Origin: a virus
Reading direction: 5' to 3' (one strand)
Length of the DNA: 35,039 nt
Virus record (IMG/VR): IMGVR_UViG_3300047510_002727
Span: 1 to 35,039 of that record
In this document: in pieces, positions 26,201-35,039 of the stretch
How positions within the stretch are numbered: the first letter of the stretch is position 1
Layout: the number at the start of each line of letters is the position of its first letter
Notes under the pieces: generated by a model
The model's database searches: none
The model's input: only the letters and a program-made list of their open reading frames with translations
What the model was told of the DNA's origin: nothing
Position numbers and translations under genes: made by a program

Positions 26201-29200
26201 TCCTTTGTAATTTTTATAGGATAAACTGTTGATGGTAGAATATTAGTTACAACGCCAACAGAATTTAAGGTTGCACCAATTCCAAGTGCAATTGGTAATG
26301 ATCCACCAAAGGTTGAGAATGGTTTATAAATTAGTTCTTCACCAGTATTGAAAAAGTGGTCTGGAACTCTAATTACTCCAGTTTCTAAATCAACTACAGA
26401 AAAATCGGATGGATTGAAAGTTTTTTCAAAAATAGGAACGTTATTATAATTCAATGGGAAAACTAAATTATTAAAGTTTTCATCATTGATGCCAAAATAT
26501 GTTACAACATTCAATTTCTCGGAAACCGCACCATATACTAAATCTGGTGGAATATTAACAGGGTCTGATTCGAGATACATTCCCAGAGTAAATGCTTTGA
26601 CTGTTACTATTCCAGTAATAGAAGGGTCTGGATAAAATACTAAGTCAATATTACCTCCAGAATATTTTGCACCAAAAGATCCTATTCCTGATGTTGCACC
26701 GACAGAAACTGTGGGAGATTGCATTGTATAAGATTGGAGTTCTGAATAATTATTCAGAGTAATGACTTGATGTAAAGAATTTTTACCAGGGGCAATAATT
26801 TCAACCATTCCCTTGAATGTTGAAAATCTGCTCGAATCGAATGAAGCATAAGTAGTCGATGAAGACCCTACAGTTGTAGCATAATCAGAACTGTATACTA
26901 GGGTTTTTTCTGTTCCAGGAACTTCTCCAGCAGAAAGGAATCTATACGTCCCAATACCAATGGATGTTTGGGCAAATCCTACATTTTTTGATCTTATAGT
27001 ATACTTATTGCCATTTGGTTTTATATAATCTAACTTAAGTAATCCACCAGCAAGATAAGATCTAAACGTACCAAATCCTGTGATTGAAAGACTATTTGAT
27101 GTATTATTGAAGAAAAATTCACTTTGATAGGTATTGATCCCATCATGGACAATATAAAGCTCCACATAATTGATATCTTTCGTTACATCATCTAGAACTT
27201 GAACTATAGAATGTACTGCAGTGTAAGAAGAGGAATCTAAATCATATATTGATGTACTTGAAACTCCAGTATTAAGAACTTTATTCGATGATATGAGATC
27301 TACAAATCCTACGGATGATACTCCATAACCAACCGAAAATCCATTGAAATTTTGAGATAATATTTTAATCGAAAAACTATTGTTAAATGGATCTGTTGGT
27401 AAAAATCTAAGACTATATACTCCAAATTCATCCTGGAAAGAATTTATTTCAGATAATGTATCAAAATCGCCATTTGAAAGATAATTTCTCTTCAATGAAA
27501 AAATATTTTTATCATCATTCAAAACTACAACTTCATGAATTTCAACATTGTTAGTTGCTAGTTCATTAACTTGTATAAAATAAGAATTATAAGTACTCGA
27601 AGATTCTATATCATCTAAAATAGTAAAGCTTTCTACATCAAAGTCTAGATTTATGGATTCTTTGTTGGAGAATAATCCAGAAATATCGTCTATTTTCAAT
27701 ACACGATTAGTTTTAGATGCTAGATAATTAGAAAGTTTTTTATTTTTTAGTTTAATTAGTTTAGATGTATTGTTGAATATATTTAAATCTATAGATTGGT
27801 CATAGTTATTAATAGCGTCTACTCTATTTTCGGATATATTATCGATAATCAAATCAGTTTCATCAACCGTTGATACTAAAGATGATGTTAGATTTGAGCT
27901 AAAAATTTGAGTATCTGCAAAATTTTTCAATCCAGAAGAGTGAACAAGACTATTGACTGGTGTTATTAATTCATCAAAAGTTATTTTACTCTTGATAGTA
28001 TAGGATAAATTTTGGTGATAATCATTATCCGATAAGACTTGGATATCATTATTTAAAAATCCAGTTTGATCTGTCCACCCATATGTTTGCTCGGTAGAAT
28101 AATCAATTTCAAATTCAGCATCATCTTCTCTGATCTCATAAACCCTCCCTTCATATCTGGATACAGATCCTTTTACAACTTCTCCAATAGATAATTTATA
28201 TTGTCCAGAAACTTTAATGGATGTATTTGTTGTATTTTCTACAAATAAATCTCTCTGTAAAAATTCTTGATCTCCAAATTTTGTTATTAATCTTTCACCT
28301 TTTATAAAGGGTGAATTTGATAAAACTAAATTAAAATCTGGATAATTAAGACTACTTATTATAGATGAGAATGAATCTTGTATTGTTTTAGCAACGCCAA
28401 CATTTAGACTAAACTCTGATAAATCAAAGGTTACTTTTGCTGGAATTGAGGGTGTATAATTTGTTACAGTAAAGAATTGATATCCATAATCCGAAGAATT
28501 AAATCCAGATCCATCCAAACTATTTTTTTCTATACCTTCGACATATATTTTACTTCCAATTGGAAATGGTGAAGCACTAAATCCAGAAAGAGGCGTTGTT
28601 ATTGTACAAGTTACAATTCCAGATGAAGAACTCTCAACACTAGTAATACTTACACCATTTGTATTGTTTACAGATACTAGTCTCACATCTCCAGATGGCA
28701 GACCTTTAGGTGAATCGACAATTTCTATAGACGAAACTGTCGATCCAGATAATTTAGCATTGAATAACCCAGAGTTGATAACTTCATTATTAAAATCATC
28801 AAAGATAATCAGATTTGGTGGTGTGATATAATTTTTACCACCATTAATTATTTCTATATCAGATATTGTATTTGAAGACTCCAGTAAAATTTCTAATGAT
28901 ACATCTGCTAGAGGTCTAATAGTTTTATCAATAGCATATTCAATACCCTGGTTGGATATATTGACTTGTTGAATTTTTCCAATTGAATTTGAATTTGCTA
29001 TAAATGATGCTCCAGATCCATTTTCTGTTATAGATTCTGAGAAAAATGGAATGGTTGAATAATTTTTAGAAGAACTTATGTCCAACTTTGAAATTCCGCC
29101 AAGTGCAGATTTTGAAGTTGTCTGGTACTCTAACACATCACAATCTTGCTGATCATAATCAATAGATTCTGGAATATCGGTAAGAATTATATCGAAGGAT

Positions 29201-32200
29201 GTACTGGTAACTCCTGAAATTTTATGAGTTCTTGAATATTTACTATCAACAAAAACTATTTCAGTTTTTAATGGAACTTCCGAATCTGTTGTAATTGAAT
29301 CTCCATTTTTAGTAATTGTATAATATAAAATATCTGGTAAATTATCAGAATAATTGAGAATAAATCTTGATGTTGTACCAATTCCAACTTCTCCAGTTAA
29401 CTCTGTAGAAAATATAGATGTAGATCCAGTTGATACAAATTCACTAGTCAAATTCTTATCATAGAATAATCCAAAATCATACCCCAATAAGGATGAATCT
29501 GTTACGTCAAATACTAAATTATTATTTTTAATAACTTGTATTTGAGGATTAATCAAAGAAATCGTTTGAGAGCTTCCACCACTATCTAAAATATCAACTA
29601 AAACTGCAGGATTTAAATCCAAGTTAGATTTAGTTTCAGACAACATAATTTTATCATCATCAATTCTATAAACAAAATAAGAACCAGTGCTTAATCCAGA
29701 TGCTACAGTATTTGCTGAATAGAAAACTTTATCCCCACTACTTAAATTATGATTTGGAATTGTTATAATATTTGTTGTCGTATTGATTCCCGAGGAACTA
29801 AATCCTATAGGATTGATAATTAAAGATTCTATAGATTCTTCATATACAACTTTAATGGAAGTGGAAGTTCCTATTCCAATATTCTTATTGGATTTTACAG
29901 TGAGTGTTATTTCATCACCATTAGTTAAATTATGTTCTTCGATTGTTTCAATAGTAGAGATTCTTTTTTCAACTTTAGCAGTTACTGGACTAAATGTTGT
30001 TTCTAGTGAATATTGAAAATCCCTATTATCTCCATTTGGAGTAAAGCTAGTGAAGAATAGACCGTCTGATGTAGTAGTAAGTCCAATTTGAGTAACTAAT
30101 CCAATAAAATCTTTGGATTTATTGATGATATATAATTTTTGCTCTGATCCAGAAGATGGAATATTGAATGGTGTAGATCCAGAAGTTGTAGCTACACCTA
30201 TCAAGTTACCTGATGTTGGTATTTTGAATGATACTTCTTGATTTGTCTTAAACGGATGATTTGGAATAAAAATAGATTGATTTGGGACAGATATATTTTT
30301 TTTATTAATTCCAAGTGAATATTCAACATTATTTCCTACTCCACTAGTAGTTCCAATACCAATAGACTCTTTTGGATTGAAATATACTGTTACATTTCCA
30401 GTAGATTCAAAATAAGGAATATTTTGTTGAATAGTAAATGAATCTGGAGTAAAATATAATAGATTACCAATACTATGTGCGACTCCAGTTGAACTTCTCC
30501 TAACTCTAAGAATATTTTCATTTTGGAAAATATTTAATACTGTAAAAATTTCAGCATTAATACTAATACTACTTCCGATTGAAATTATTTCAGAAGATGG
30601 TATACTCGTTAAATAAATGTCAGTAACTAATCCAACTGTAGGTGTGGATGGTATTGAAGATGCAATGGATGTAATTGCAGAAGTTACCCCTATTTTATAG
30701 TACCCATTTATTTTGTTATTATTGTTAGATACTGAAGAGATGAGAACATCTTCACCATCTCTCAATCTATGTGATGGTTTAATATTAATTTTAAGAATTC
30801 CTGGTCTTTCCCAAAATACTAGTGCATTTGAATATGAATCGATACTTGTATCTAATGAAGTAATTCCTTTACCGACAACAGATGAAACCTTCGCATCTAG
30901 TCTATCCCCATTAGAAGTGGAGAAAATAATAGAATCGCCAACTTTATAATCAGTTCCAGAATCTAATATTTCAATAGAATCTACTTTTCCACTAGATACA
31001 GATTCAATAGTAGATCTTTGACTGGTAAGATTTGTTGAATCTATAATAAAATCGTTATATGCATATTTTTGTCCCAATTTATATGGGAATGTATTCCTAA
31101 TTAATTTTGAAGAATTAAAATCAAATGTCTGATTTAAGAAATTATTTTCTTCTGGATATTCGGATTTGTAAAAATCTCCGATAAAATATGGAAAAGATGG
31201 TTTTAGGACAGATGCTACTAACGAAGAACCAACAAAATAAGCGTAGGTTCCATTAGGAAACTGTGGAGTTATAGCAAATCTTCCATTAGACTCATCTAAA
31301 TCTCCAGAATTAGTAAATTTATAATCTTCTACAAAGAAACCAGGAATAAATTTAGTTGTAGAAGGTCTATTTGTTATATTATTCGTATCTAAAGTATATC
31401 CACTAACAAGATTTTTTACATTTGTTGGATTCTCCGCGTCACTATATCCATATGAACCATAAATTGGATTCCCATCGTATGCCCACCCAATAATAGGTGA
31501 GTGTGTATTGGGATTTGTATCATTGAATATAGATCTTATCGCATTTTCATAACCACATACTGAATATTTTAATGATGATTGGTCTCTAGAACTTTGTACT
31601 AATGCCTCTCCACCATATTTTACGTAATTATTTACTGTAAGATTTCTAACTTCTACATCAATAACAGCATTAGATCCAGCAGATATTACAGTTAATTTGG
31701 TTTTATTATCATATCCAATACCAGAATTTTCTACAATTACACTTCTAATTTTATTATTTACGATTACTGGTCTCAATACTGCTCCTGATCCAGATCCAGA
31801 AACAGATATAGTTGGTGTTGAATAATATTCAATACCACCATAAAGAACATTTACTCTATCTATTCTACCGTTTACTACAATTGGATCCAGTTGAGCATTT
31901 TTTCCATTTTTAATAACAATATTGGGTTTTTTATGTAGATTTAAAATTTCTGATCCATAATTAGATCCAGTTTCATATAGATAGGCGCCGATAATACTTC
32001 CCCTTACTTCTGGTATTGCCTGGATAGTTTCCGTAAATGTAGTTGTCCCAACACCAACATTAGTAAATTGGACATTCACATTTATTTCTGGATAAGAAAA
32101 ATATTGATATCCAGACCCAGAACTTTCTAAGGATGCATATCTTCTTCTTTGGTAATTTACTAGGTTAGTTCCATCGGTTCCAGCATCAGACAATCTAAAG

Positions 32201-35039
32201 GAATTATTGTCAATTTTTAAAACAAAATAATACAGCGAAGAAGATAATCCAACGATGCTAGAAGTTTCATAATTATATCTTACTAATTCTCCATCAGAAA
32301 ATCCGTGGTTTTCAAAATTTATCGTAGAAGATACTGATGATATTCCTGCGGTTTTTACAATTAATTTTCTATTTGTATAACCAGATCCAGAACTTACTAC
32401 TTCTACTTTTGTTAATGTCTTTTTGGGTGTAGTTTTAAACTTATGTATTCCAGATATACTTGCAGTAGTAAAACCTATTGTATTAATACCAGAATTATAA
32501 TCCAATAAAGATGGATATAAAGATATTGTTTTACTATTGATAATTTTTGAATAATACGTAACTCCAGAAATTAAACTTTCTCCAGTGGGTAAATTTAATG
32601 GATCTCCAAATGATCCAATTCCAATAGGAGAATTAGTACCAGGATCGTAAACTATTGGTTCTCCATTTTGTAAATTATGCTCTCTATCAAAAGAAATATA
32701 ATCATTGATGACATCTAAATTTCCAAAATTATCAATTGGTCTAGCATCAAACTCTAACTCCCTTCTTCTTAGGGAGATTATAGGTCTTAAACTGGAACCC
32801 CCACCGTTTCCTCCAGTAACATCAATAGAAACGACCGAATTAATATCAAATTCTTGTGGTTCTACGAAAATATTAGTAATAGATCCAGAAACAACTGGTT
32901 GAATTTTGGCACCAGATCCAGTTTCTGAACTAATATCTATTTGGGGTGGATTGATTACATCATAATCTCGTCCAGAGTTATTAATAAAAACATTTTTAAG
33001 TGGACCATAATAAATTTTATCATCAGATTTGTAATTTAAAATTTCAACACCATTAATCAACATCCCCGTTGTCCCTGGAGATGTTTCTTTACCAACATTA
33101 CTCAAATTGGGAGATAATGGAAATTTTTTAAGAGATTTTGATCCTTCAATTATTCCACTACTTTGATCTTTTAATATGAATCTATGCTGTCCAGTTCCTG
33201 GACCTAGTGGTAAAAATGTTTCAAATTTATCAGTACCAATTATAGATCTAGATTTATAGAGTTTTATTTTATTTCTATTAGTATTAACTATTTCAATAAA
33301 ATAATCTCCCTCAGATAATCCTGGTATAGTATCATTTTCTGCAAAATATTCTACTTTAGATCCATCAACCAGTGAGTATGGTAATGAATTTTGAAAAGAT
33401 AAGATAGAATATCTATTTTCAGAATTTTTTGATGCTGGGTCTATTGTAGATTGCTCTAATGATGCTTCCTGTATAATAATTTCATTAATGCCAACACTAA
33501 TTTCATATTCTGATGGTAAGGAATTTGATGCAACATAGGCAAAGGTATCATTCTCGGTGTATAAATTTTGAACATCAGAAATTATTTGATTATTTCCGTA
33601 CTTAATGGGAATATTAGAACTAGATGCTTTTTTGATTTTTCTTCTAATATCATAAGAAGAATTTGATGAGTATTCTGGGAGTGTTGTGATATCTACAGTT
33701 AGATCTAATTTTTTATCTTGTATAGTAATATTATCTACGATAATATCAAAGGTGGAATCTAATACCTGTTGTGTTCCTCTCTTCAATATCTCAATCTCAT
33801 CACTTTCTTTTAAACTAGATTTATCTATTTGATCATTTTTTAGAATAATACTAGATCCATTGGGTAAAATCTCCTCAATTTCATATCTGCTACTAGTATT
33901 ATAAATCCAACTATTTGCAAATATTTCTAATTTTGATTTTTGACCATCATCAGTTAATGGGTTGGAAATTAAACGCCCAACTGACTTTATTCCAATTTTT
34001 TCGTTGGGTAAAGAGTATACTGTAGAGTTAGTTGAAACGAACTTCGATATAACATTAAGTATTCTAAATTCTACAGGTCTAGAAGTATCTCCATTTTCAT
34101 ACCCAATATAAGTTTCTGTAATTAGGGAAACCAATTGAGATGGAATACATTCTTCAGTTATACCTGTGCAATCTAAAAATTGATTGATATTTTTATTTTG
34201 ATATGTGACAGTATTTTCACCACAATTGATAACTCCCGAGTCTGGGAATCCAATTGTAGAATCGACCGTAATTACTGAAGATCCTATTGATACTTTATCT
34301 ACAATTTTAGATGATGGAGTATTATTAAAATTACCTAGTATTTTGGGTGAAGATTCATCATTACCCAAAAATAAAAAGATTTTATAAAAAACTTTATTAT
34401 TTCTAGTAAAAATTTCTACCTCAGAAACAGAAGCTATGGTAGATGGATCACTAATTTTTTGAATAAATTGACCTACTAATTTTGAAGGGTCCCCAGATAA
34501 GGACTCTACAATAATTACTTGTCTACGAATATATTCAGAAAAAGATGGCTTTAATAAGAAATTTTCCAAATCTATAATTTGGGGCGTTTCTCCAAATAAA
34601 ACATTAAATAATATTCTAAAAGATTCTGCAGACCCTTTGGATTGATAAAAAGATCTTATTTCTTTGATAAAATTACCAACATTCAGATCACTTACAAAGT
34701 TGTAATCTTCTAAACCTGGAGTGAAGGTATATTTGAATTTTTTATAAAATTCTTTGAGAAATAGTGCGCTTAAATTTTCTACTAAAGTTCCAGATATATG
34801 AGAATCTGCAGAACTTTCTTCAAAGACTAACTCTTCTTGGTCTAAATCTGACTGATATTTTGTAATTCCACTAAATCCACGAACACATCCAGTAAAAGAA
34901 TTTGTTGTTATTCCCGTGTATGTGATAATTTCATCATCTATTTTAATCAAACCATATGAATTTGGGAAACCTTTAGTCGAAGATACAAAAATAGTATCTG
35001 AAGATATTGAAAGGTCAGAACTTAATACTGAACTATCTA
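23239..35039 (-). CDS. Giant baseplate wedge protein, gp7 position (N-terminus cut by window edge)
   Basis: An open frame of 3,932 residues running off the right edge without a stop, so the true start is outside the window. The TTG at 34950 is an internal codon. Near the edge it carries SSTKGFPNSYGLIKIDDEI...TGCVRGFSG, then a helical segment LFLKEFYKKFKYTF and FYQSKGSAESFRILFNVLFG (34590-34770), a motif seen in large baseplate proteins of T4-like marine phages. Around 31440-31500 lies GWAYDGNPIYGSYGY, the signature of a YHYH domain. The rest is mostly recurring beta modules: GxGYxxP units, HxLxxGDxVxY units and GxIxIxxExxxY units. It immediately precedes gp8, as gp7 does in T4 (1,032 residues), so a wedge role is inferred from order. 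Direct sequence identity to T4 gp7 is not shown. Confidence 0.82.
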   Translation of the reverse strand, partial: DSSVLSSDLSISSDTIFVSSTKGFPNSYGLIKIDDEIITYTGITTNSFTGCVRGFSGITKYQSDLDQEELVFEESSADSHISGTLVENLSALFLKEFYKKFKYTFTPGLEDYNFVSDLNVGNFIKEIRSFYQSKGSAESFRILFNVLFGETPQIIDLENFLLKPSFSEYIRRQVIIVESLSGDPSKLVGQFIQKISDPSTIASVSEVEIFTRNNKVFYKIFLFLGNDESSPKILGNFNNTPSSKIVDKVSIGSSVITVDSTIGFPDSGVINCGENTVTYQNKNINQFLDCTGITEECIPSQLVSLITETYIGYENGDTSRPVEFRILNVISKFVSTNSTVYSLPNEKIGIKSVGRLISNPLTDDGQKSKLEIFANSWIYNTSSRYEIEEILPNGSSIILKNDQIDKSSLKESDEIEILKRGTQQVLDSTFDIIVDNITIQDKKLDLTVDITTLPEYSSNSSYDIRRKIKKASSSNIPIKYGNNQIISDVQNLYTENDTFAYVASNSLPSEYEISVGINEIIIQEASLEQSTIDPASKNSENRYSILSFQNSLPYSLVDGSKVEYFAENDTIPGLSEGDYFIEIVNTNRNKIKLYKSRSIIGTDKFETFLPLGPGTGQHRFILKDQSSGIIEGSKSLKKFPLSPNLSNVGKETSPGTTGMLINGVEILNYKSDDKIYYGPLKNVFINNSGRDYDVINPPQIDISSETGSGAKIQPVVSGSITNIFVEPQEFDINSVVSIDVTGGNGGGSSLRPIISLRRRELEFDARPIDNFGNLDVINDYISFDREHNLQNGEPIVYDPGTNSPIGIGSFGDPLNLPTGESLISGVTYYSKIINSKTISLYPSLLDYNSGINTIGFTTASISGIHKFKTTPKKTLTKVEVVSSGSGYTNRKLIVKTAGISSVSSTINFENHGFSDGELVRYNYETSSIVGLSSSLYYFVLKIDNNSFRLSDAGTDGTNLVNYQRRRYASLESSGSGYQYFSYPEINVNVQFTNVGVGTTTFTETIQAIPEVRGSIIGAYLYETGSNYGSEILNLHKKPNIVIKNGKNAQLDPIVVNGRIDRVNVLYGGIEYYSTPTISVSGSGSGAVLRPVIVNNKIRSVIVENSGIGYDNKTKLTVISAGSNAVIDVEVRNLTVNNYVKYGGEALVQSSRDQSSLKYSVCGYENAIRSIFNDTNPNTHSPIIGWAYDGNPIYGSYGYSDAENPTNVKNLVSGYTLDTNNITNRPSTTKFIPGFFVEDYKFTNSGDLDESNGRFAITPQFPNGTYAYFVGSSLVASVLKPSFPYFIGDFYKSEYPEENNFLNQTFDFNSSKLIRNTFPYKLGQKYAYNDFIIDSTNLTSQRSTIESVSSGKVDSIEILDSGTDYKVGDSIIFSTSNGDRLDAKVSSVVGKGITSLDTSIDSYSNALVFWERPGILKINIKPSHRLRDGEDVLISSVSNNNNKINGYYKIGVTSAITSIASSIPSTPTVGLVTDIYLTSIPSSEIISIGSSISINAEIFTVLNIFQNENILRVRRSSTGVAHSIGNLLYFTPDSFTIQQNIPYFESTGNVTVYFNPKESIGIGTTSGVGNNVEYSLGINKKNISVPNQSIFIPNHPFKTNQEVSFKIPTSGNLIGVATTSGSTPFNIPSSGSEQKLYIINKSKDFIGLVTQIGLTTTSDGLFFTSFTPNGDNRDFQYSLETTFSPVTAKVEKRISTIETIEEHNLTNGDEITLTVKSNKNIGIGTSTSIKVVYEESIESLIINPIGFSSSGINTTTNIITIPNHNLSSGDKVFYSANTVASGLSTGSYFVYRIDDDKIMLSETKSNLDLNPAVLVDILDSGGSSQTISLINPQIQVIKNNNLVFDVTDSSLLGYDFGLFYDKNLTSEFVSTGSTSIFSTELTGEVGIGTTSRFILNYSDNLPDILYYTITKNGDSITTDSEVPLKTEIVFVDSKYSRTHKISGVTSTSFDIILTDIPESIDYDQQDCDVLEYQTTSKSALGGISKLDISSSKNYSTIPFFSESITENGSGASFIANSNSIGKIQQVNISNQGIEYAIDKTIRPLADVSLEILLESSNTISDIEIINGGKNYITPPNLIIFDDFNNEVINSGLFNAKLSGSTVSSIEIVDSPKGLPSGDVRLVSVNNTNGVSITSVESSSSGIVTCTITTPLSGFSASPFPIGSKIYVEGIEKNSLDGSGFNSSDYGYQFFTVTNYTPSIPAKVTFDLSEFSLNVGVAKTIQDSFSSIISSLNYPDFNLVLSNSPFIKGERLITKFGDQEFLQRDLFVENTTNTSIKVSGQYKLSIGEVVKGSVSRYEGRVYEIREDDAEFEIDYSTEQTYGWTDQTGFLNNDIQVLSDNDYHQNLSYTIKSKITFDELITPVNSLVHSSGLKNFADTQIFSSNLTSSLVSTVDETDLIIDNISENRVDAINNYDQSIDLNIFNNTSKLIKLKNKKLSNYLASKTNRVLKIDDISGLFSNKESINLDFDVESFTILDDIESSSTYNSYFIQVNELATNNVEIHEVVVLNDDKNIFSLKRNYLSNGDFDTLSEINSFQDEFGVYSLRFLPTDPFNNSFSIKILSQNFNGFSVGYGVSSVGFVDLISSNKVLNTGVSSTSIYDLDSSSYTAVHSIVQVLDDVTKDINYVELYIVHDGINTYQSEFFFNNTSNSLSITGFGTFRSYLAGGLLKLDYIKPNGNKYTIRSKNVGFAQTSIGIGTYRFLSAGEVPGTEKTLVYSSDYATTVGSSSTTYASFDSSRFSTFKGMVEIIAPGKNSLHQVITLNNYSELQSYTMQSPTVSVGATSGIGSFGAKYSGGNIDLVFYPDPSITGIVTVKAFTLGMYLESDPVNIPPDLVYGAVSEKLNVVTYFGINDENFNNLVFPLNYNNVPIFEKTFNPSDFSVVDLETGVIRVPDHFFNTGEELIYKPFSTFGGSLPIALGIGATLNSVGVVTNILPSTVYPIKITKDTIKLSTRKEYALSGIAVTFTNRGSGNAHKLEMTKKNTKAVISIDDLVQSPIAYTGIAHSLFDNGGSVGSATTYISLSGISSVLSDDLLKIDEEFVRVINVGLGTTSQGPITDDGDFNLVEVRRAFVGSSATSHTDGTTAIVYKGSYNIVGSDIYFTQAPKGNFGETIGSSNIEDPQSEFSGRVFLRQDYTTNQIFDNISPQFTGLDQLYPLTVSGLNTTGLGTTGGSGIILLNSIFQSPSAPNNTNNNYEIVENTVSGITSVRFTGITSVGGSIIISNADVNQNQLPRGGLIVSLGSTNGLGFAPLVGASVTAVVSGGSITAVGVGTTDYNGSGYNGLVSIGVSVYEAGHTGSQASVSALVGAGGSLSFIVNSGGTGYTNPQIFVGPPSYENLEVVGVSRLGIGSTTQTGTGLLVTLEVGASSATGIGSTLFEVTSFKVSRQGYGFRKGDVIRPIGLVTARGYANPILPFELTVTEVFNDDFASWQFGEFNYIDSIKNLQDNVRVRFPLNFDGELLSFEKDTKDPDSQLIDFSPLLLIFVNGVLQKPDIDYIFEGGSTFSFSSPPKPEDNISIFFYLGTSGQDSALVEADATIKEGDQVQLFKSNQNLDETVTQNRRTVTLLKSSDILETNSYSGVGVDDLNYKPLTWYKQKADIKINNTIVYKTRDSLETTLYPSARILKNVNSNSSEIYLDTVDLFDYEDIGLSESIGAIIVDDSKSLIPGKITASVGIGSTVVLSIVESGSGYVGSSLTVIIGSPPLAGFGTNNISTGIGTTANAQAVVSIVGGSLGTINVTNGGFGYDPERPPSVLIPPPSPIYDNITNIEKTNILGNKGTITGISTTKGVGTPLAITFTLSSGSGISTGDAIYIYDTTVGSGITSIDFNNNDVVAIGTHSVDNVYYVHFVNNAAGIITCNIRSTTSTIGLSSTGTNIGKFSWGKITNVTRSNSVAIAVTGKTSSSGLSTYPSLQRRGYGLRDTGAVSKVLP
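31440..31500 (-). other. YHYH-domain signature inside the giant baseplate protein
   Basis: Encodes HSPIIGWAYDGNPIYGSYGY. The WAxDGxPIYGPYGY core is the hallmark of YHYH domains found in bacterial secreted proteins and in cyanophage virion proteins. The Pro usually found in the last part (GPYGY) is Ser here. It appears once in the visible part of the protein. Confidence 0.75.

Noticed and set aside
34950-34950. TTG at 34950 as the true start of the giant baseplate protein
   Set aside because: The frame continues upstream to the window edge without a stop, and the upstream residues (SSTKGFPNSYG) belong to the same module as those after it.
1-35039. tRNA genes, CRISPR arrays, insertion sequences, attachment sites or auxiliary metabolic genes
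   Set aside because: I looked for them and saw none; the coding strand is filled by virion genes with no gap large enough.

Overview
The window looks like part of the late (virion) region of a T4-like marine myovirus, most probably a cyanophage of the Kyanoviridae type or a close marine relative. All 19 genes I can support are on the minus strand, tightly packed, and AT-rich. Gene order and protein motifs follow the T4 structural cluster: gp7-position baseplate protein, gp8, a set of accessory baseplate/fibre genes, gp13, gp14, gp15, gp16, gp17, gp18. The host cannot be read from this sequence. A cyanobacterial host is inferred from resemblance to marine T4-like virion proteins as I remember them.

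Layout, in the direction of transcription (high to low coordinates). (1) 35039-23239: a giant baseplate-wedge protein cut by the right edge, with 3,932 residues visible. (2) 23206-21629: gp8, behind an exact TATAAATA late-promoter octamer. (3) 21625-14339: a 2,428-residue DUF4815-type baseplate/fibre protein. (4) 14335-13969: two small conserved-looking proteins. (5) 13931-11099: three fibre-type proteins behind a second exact TATAAATA. (6) 11078-10833: a small coiled-coil protein. (7) 10833-7782: neck proteins gp13 and gp14 and sheath terminator gp15, with start codons overlapping the preceding stop codons. (8) 7769-7317: small terminase gp16. (9) 7306-4251: three genes between the two terminase subunits: a 470-aa modular basic protein, a small protein that starts with a T4-type capsid-targeting sequence, and a fibre/adhesin-like protein. 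(10) 4248-2575: large terminase gp17. (11) 2575-2345: a small Cys4 protein. (12) 2260-1: tail sheath gp18, behind a GATAAATA promoter and cut by the left edge.

Together the genes cover baseplate assembly, neck and tail completion, and DNA packaging and head filling. No metabolic, replication, RNA, CRISPR or insertion-element genes are present. The longest stretch without a gene is 84 bases (2261-2344), so no gene-free region of more than 300 bases exists.

The points most worth a second look are: the capsid-targeting sequence on the small protein at 5580-5888, which predicts a protein packaged in the head; the splitting of gp16 from gp17 by about 3 kb; the very large baseplate protein built from a few recurring modules that also occur in gp14, gp8, the DUF4815 protein and perhaps gp18; a Trp-rich basic patch in the DUF4815 protein; and an exact 55-residue repeat in the fibre protein. 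I see no clearly new defence or mobile system here.
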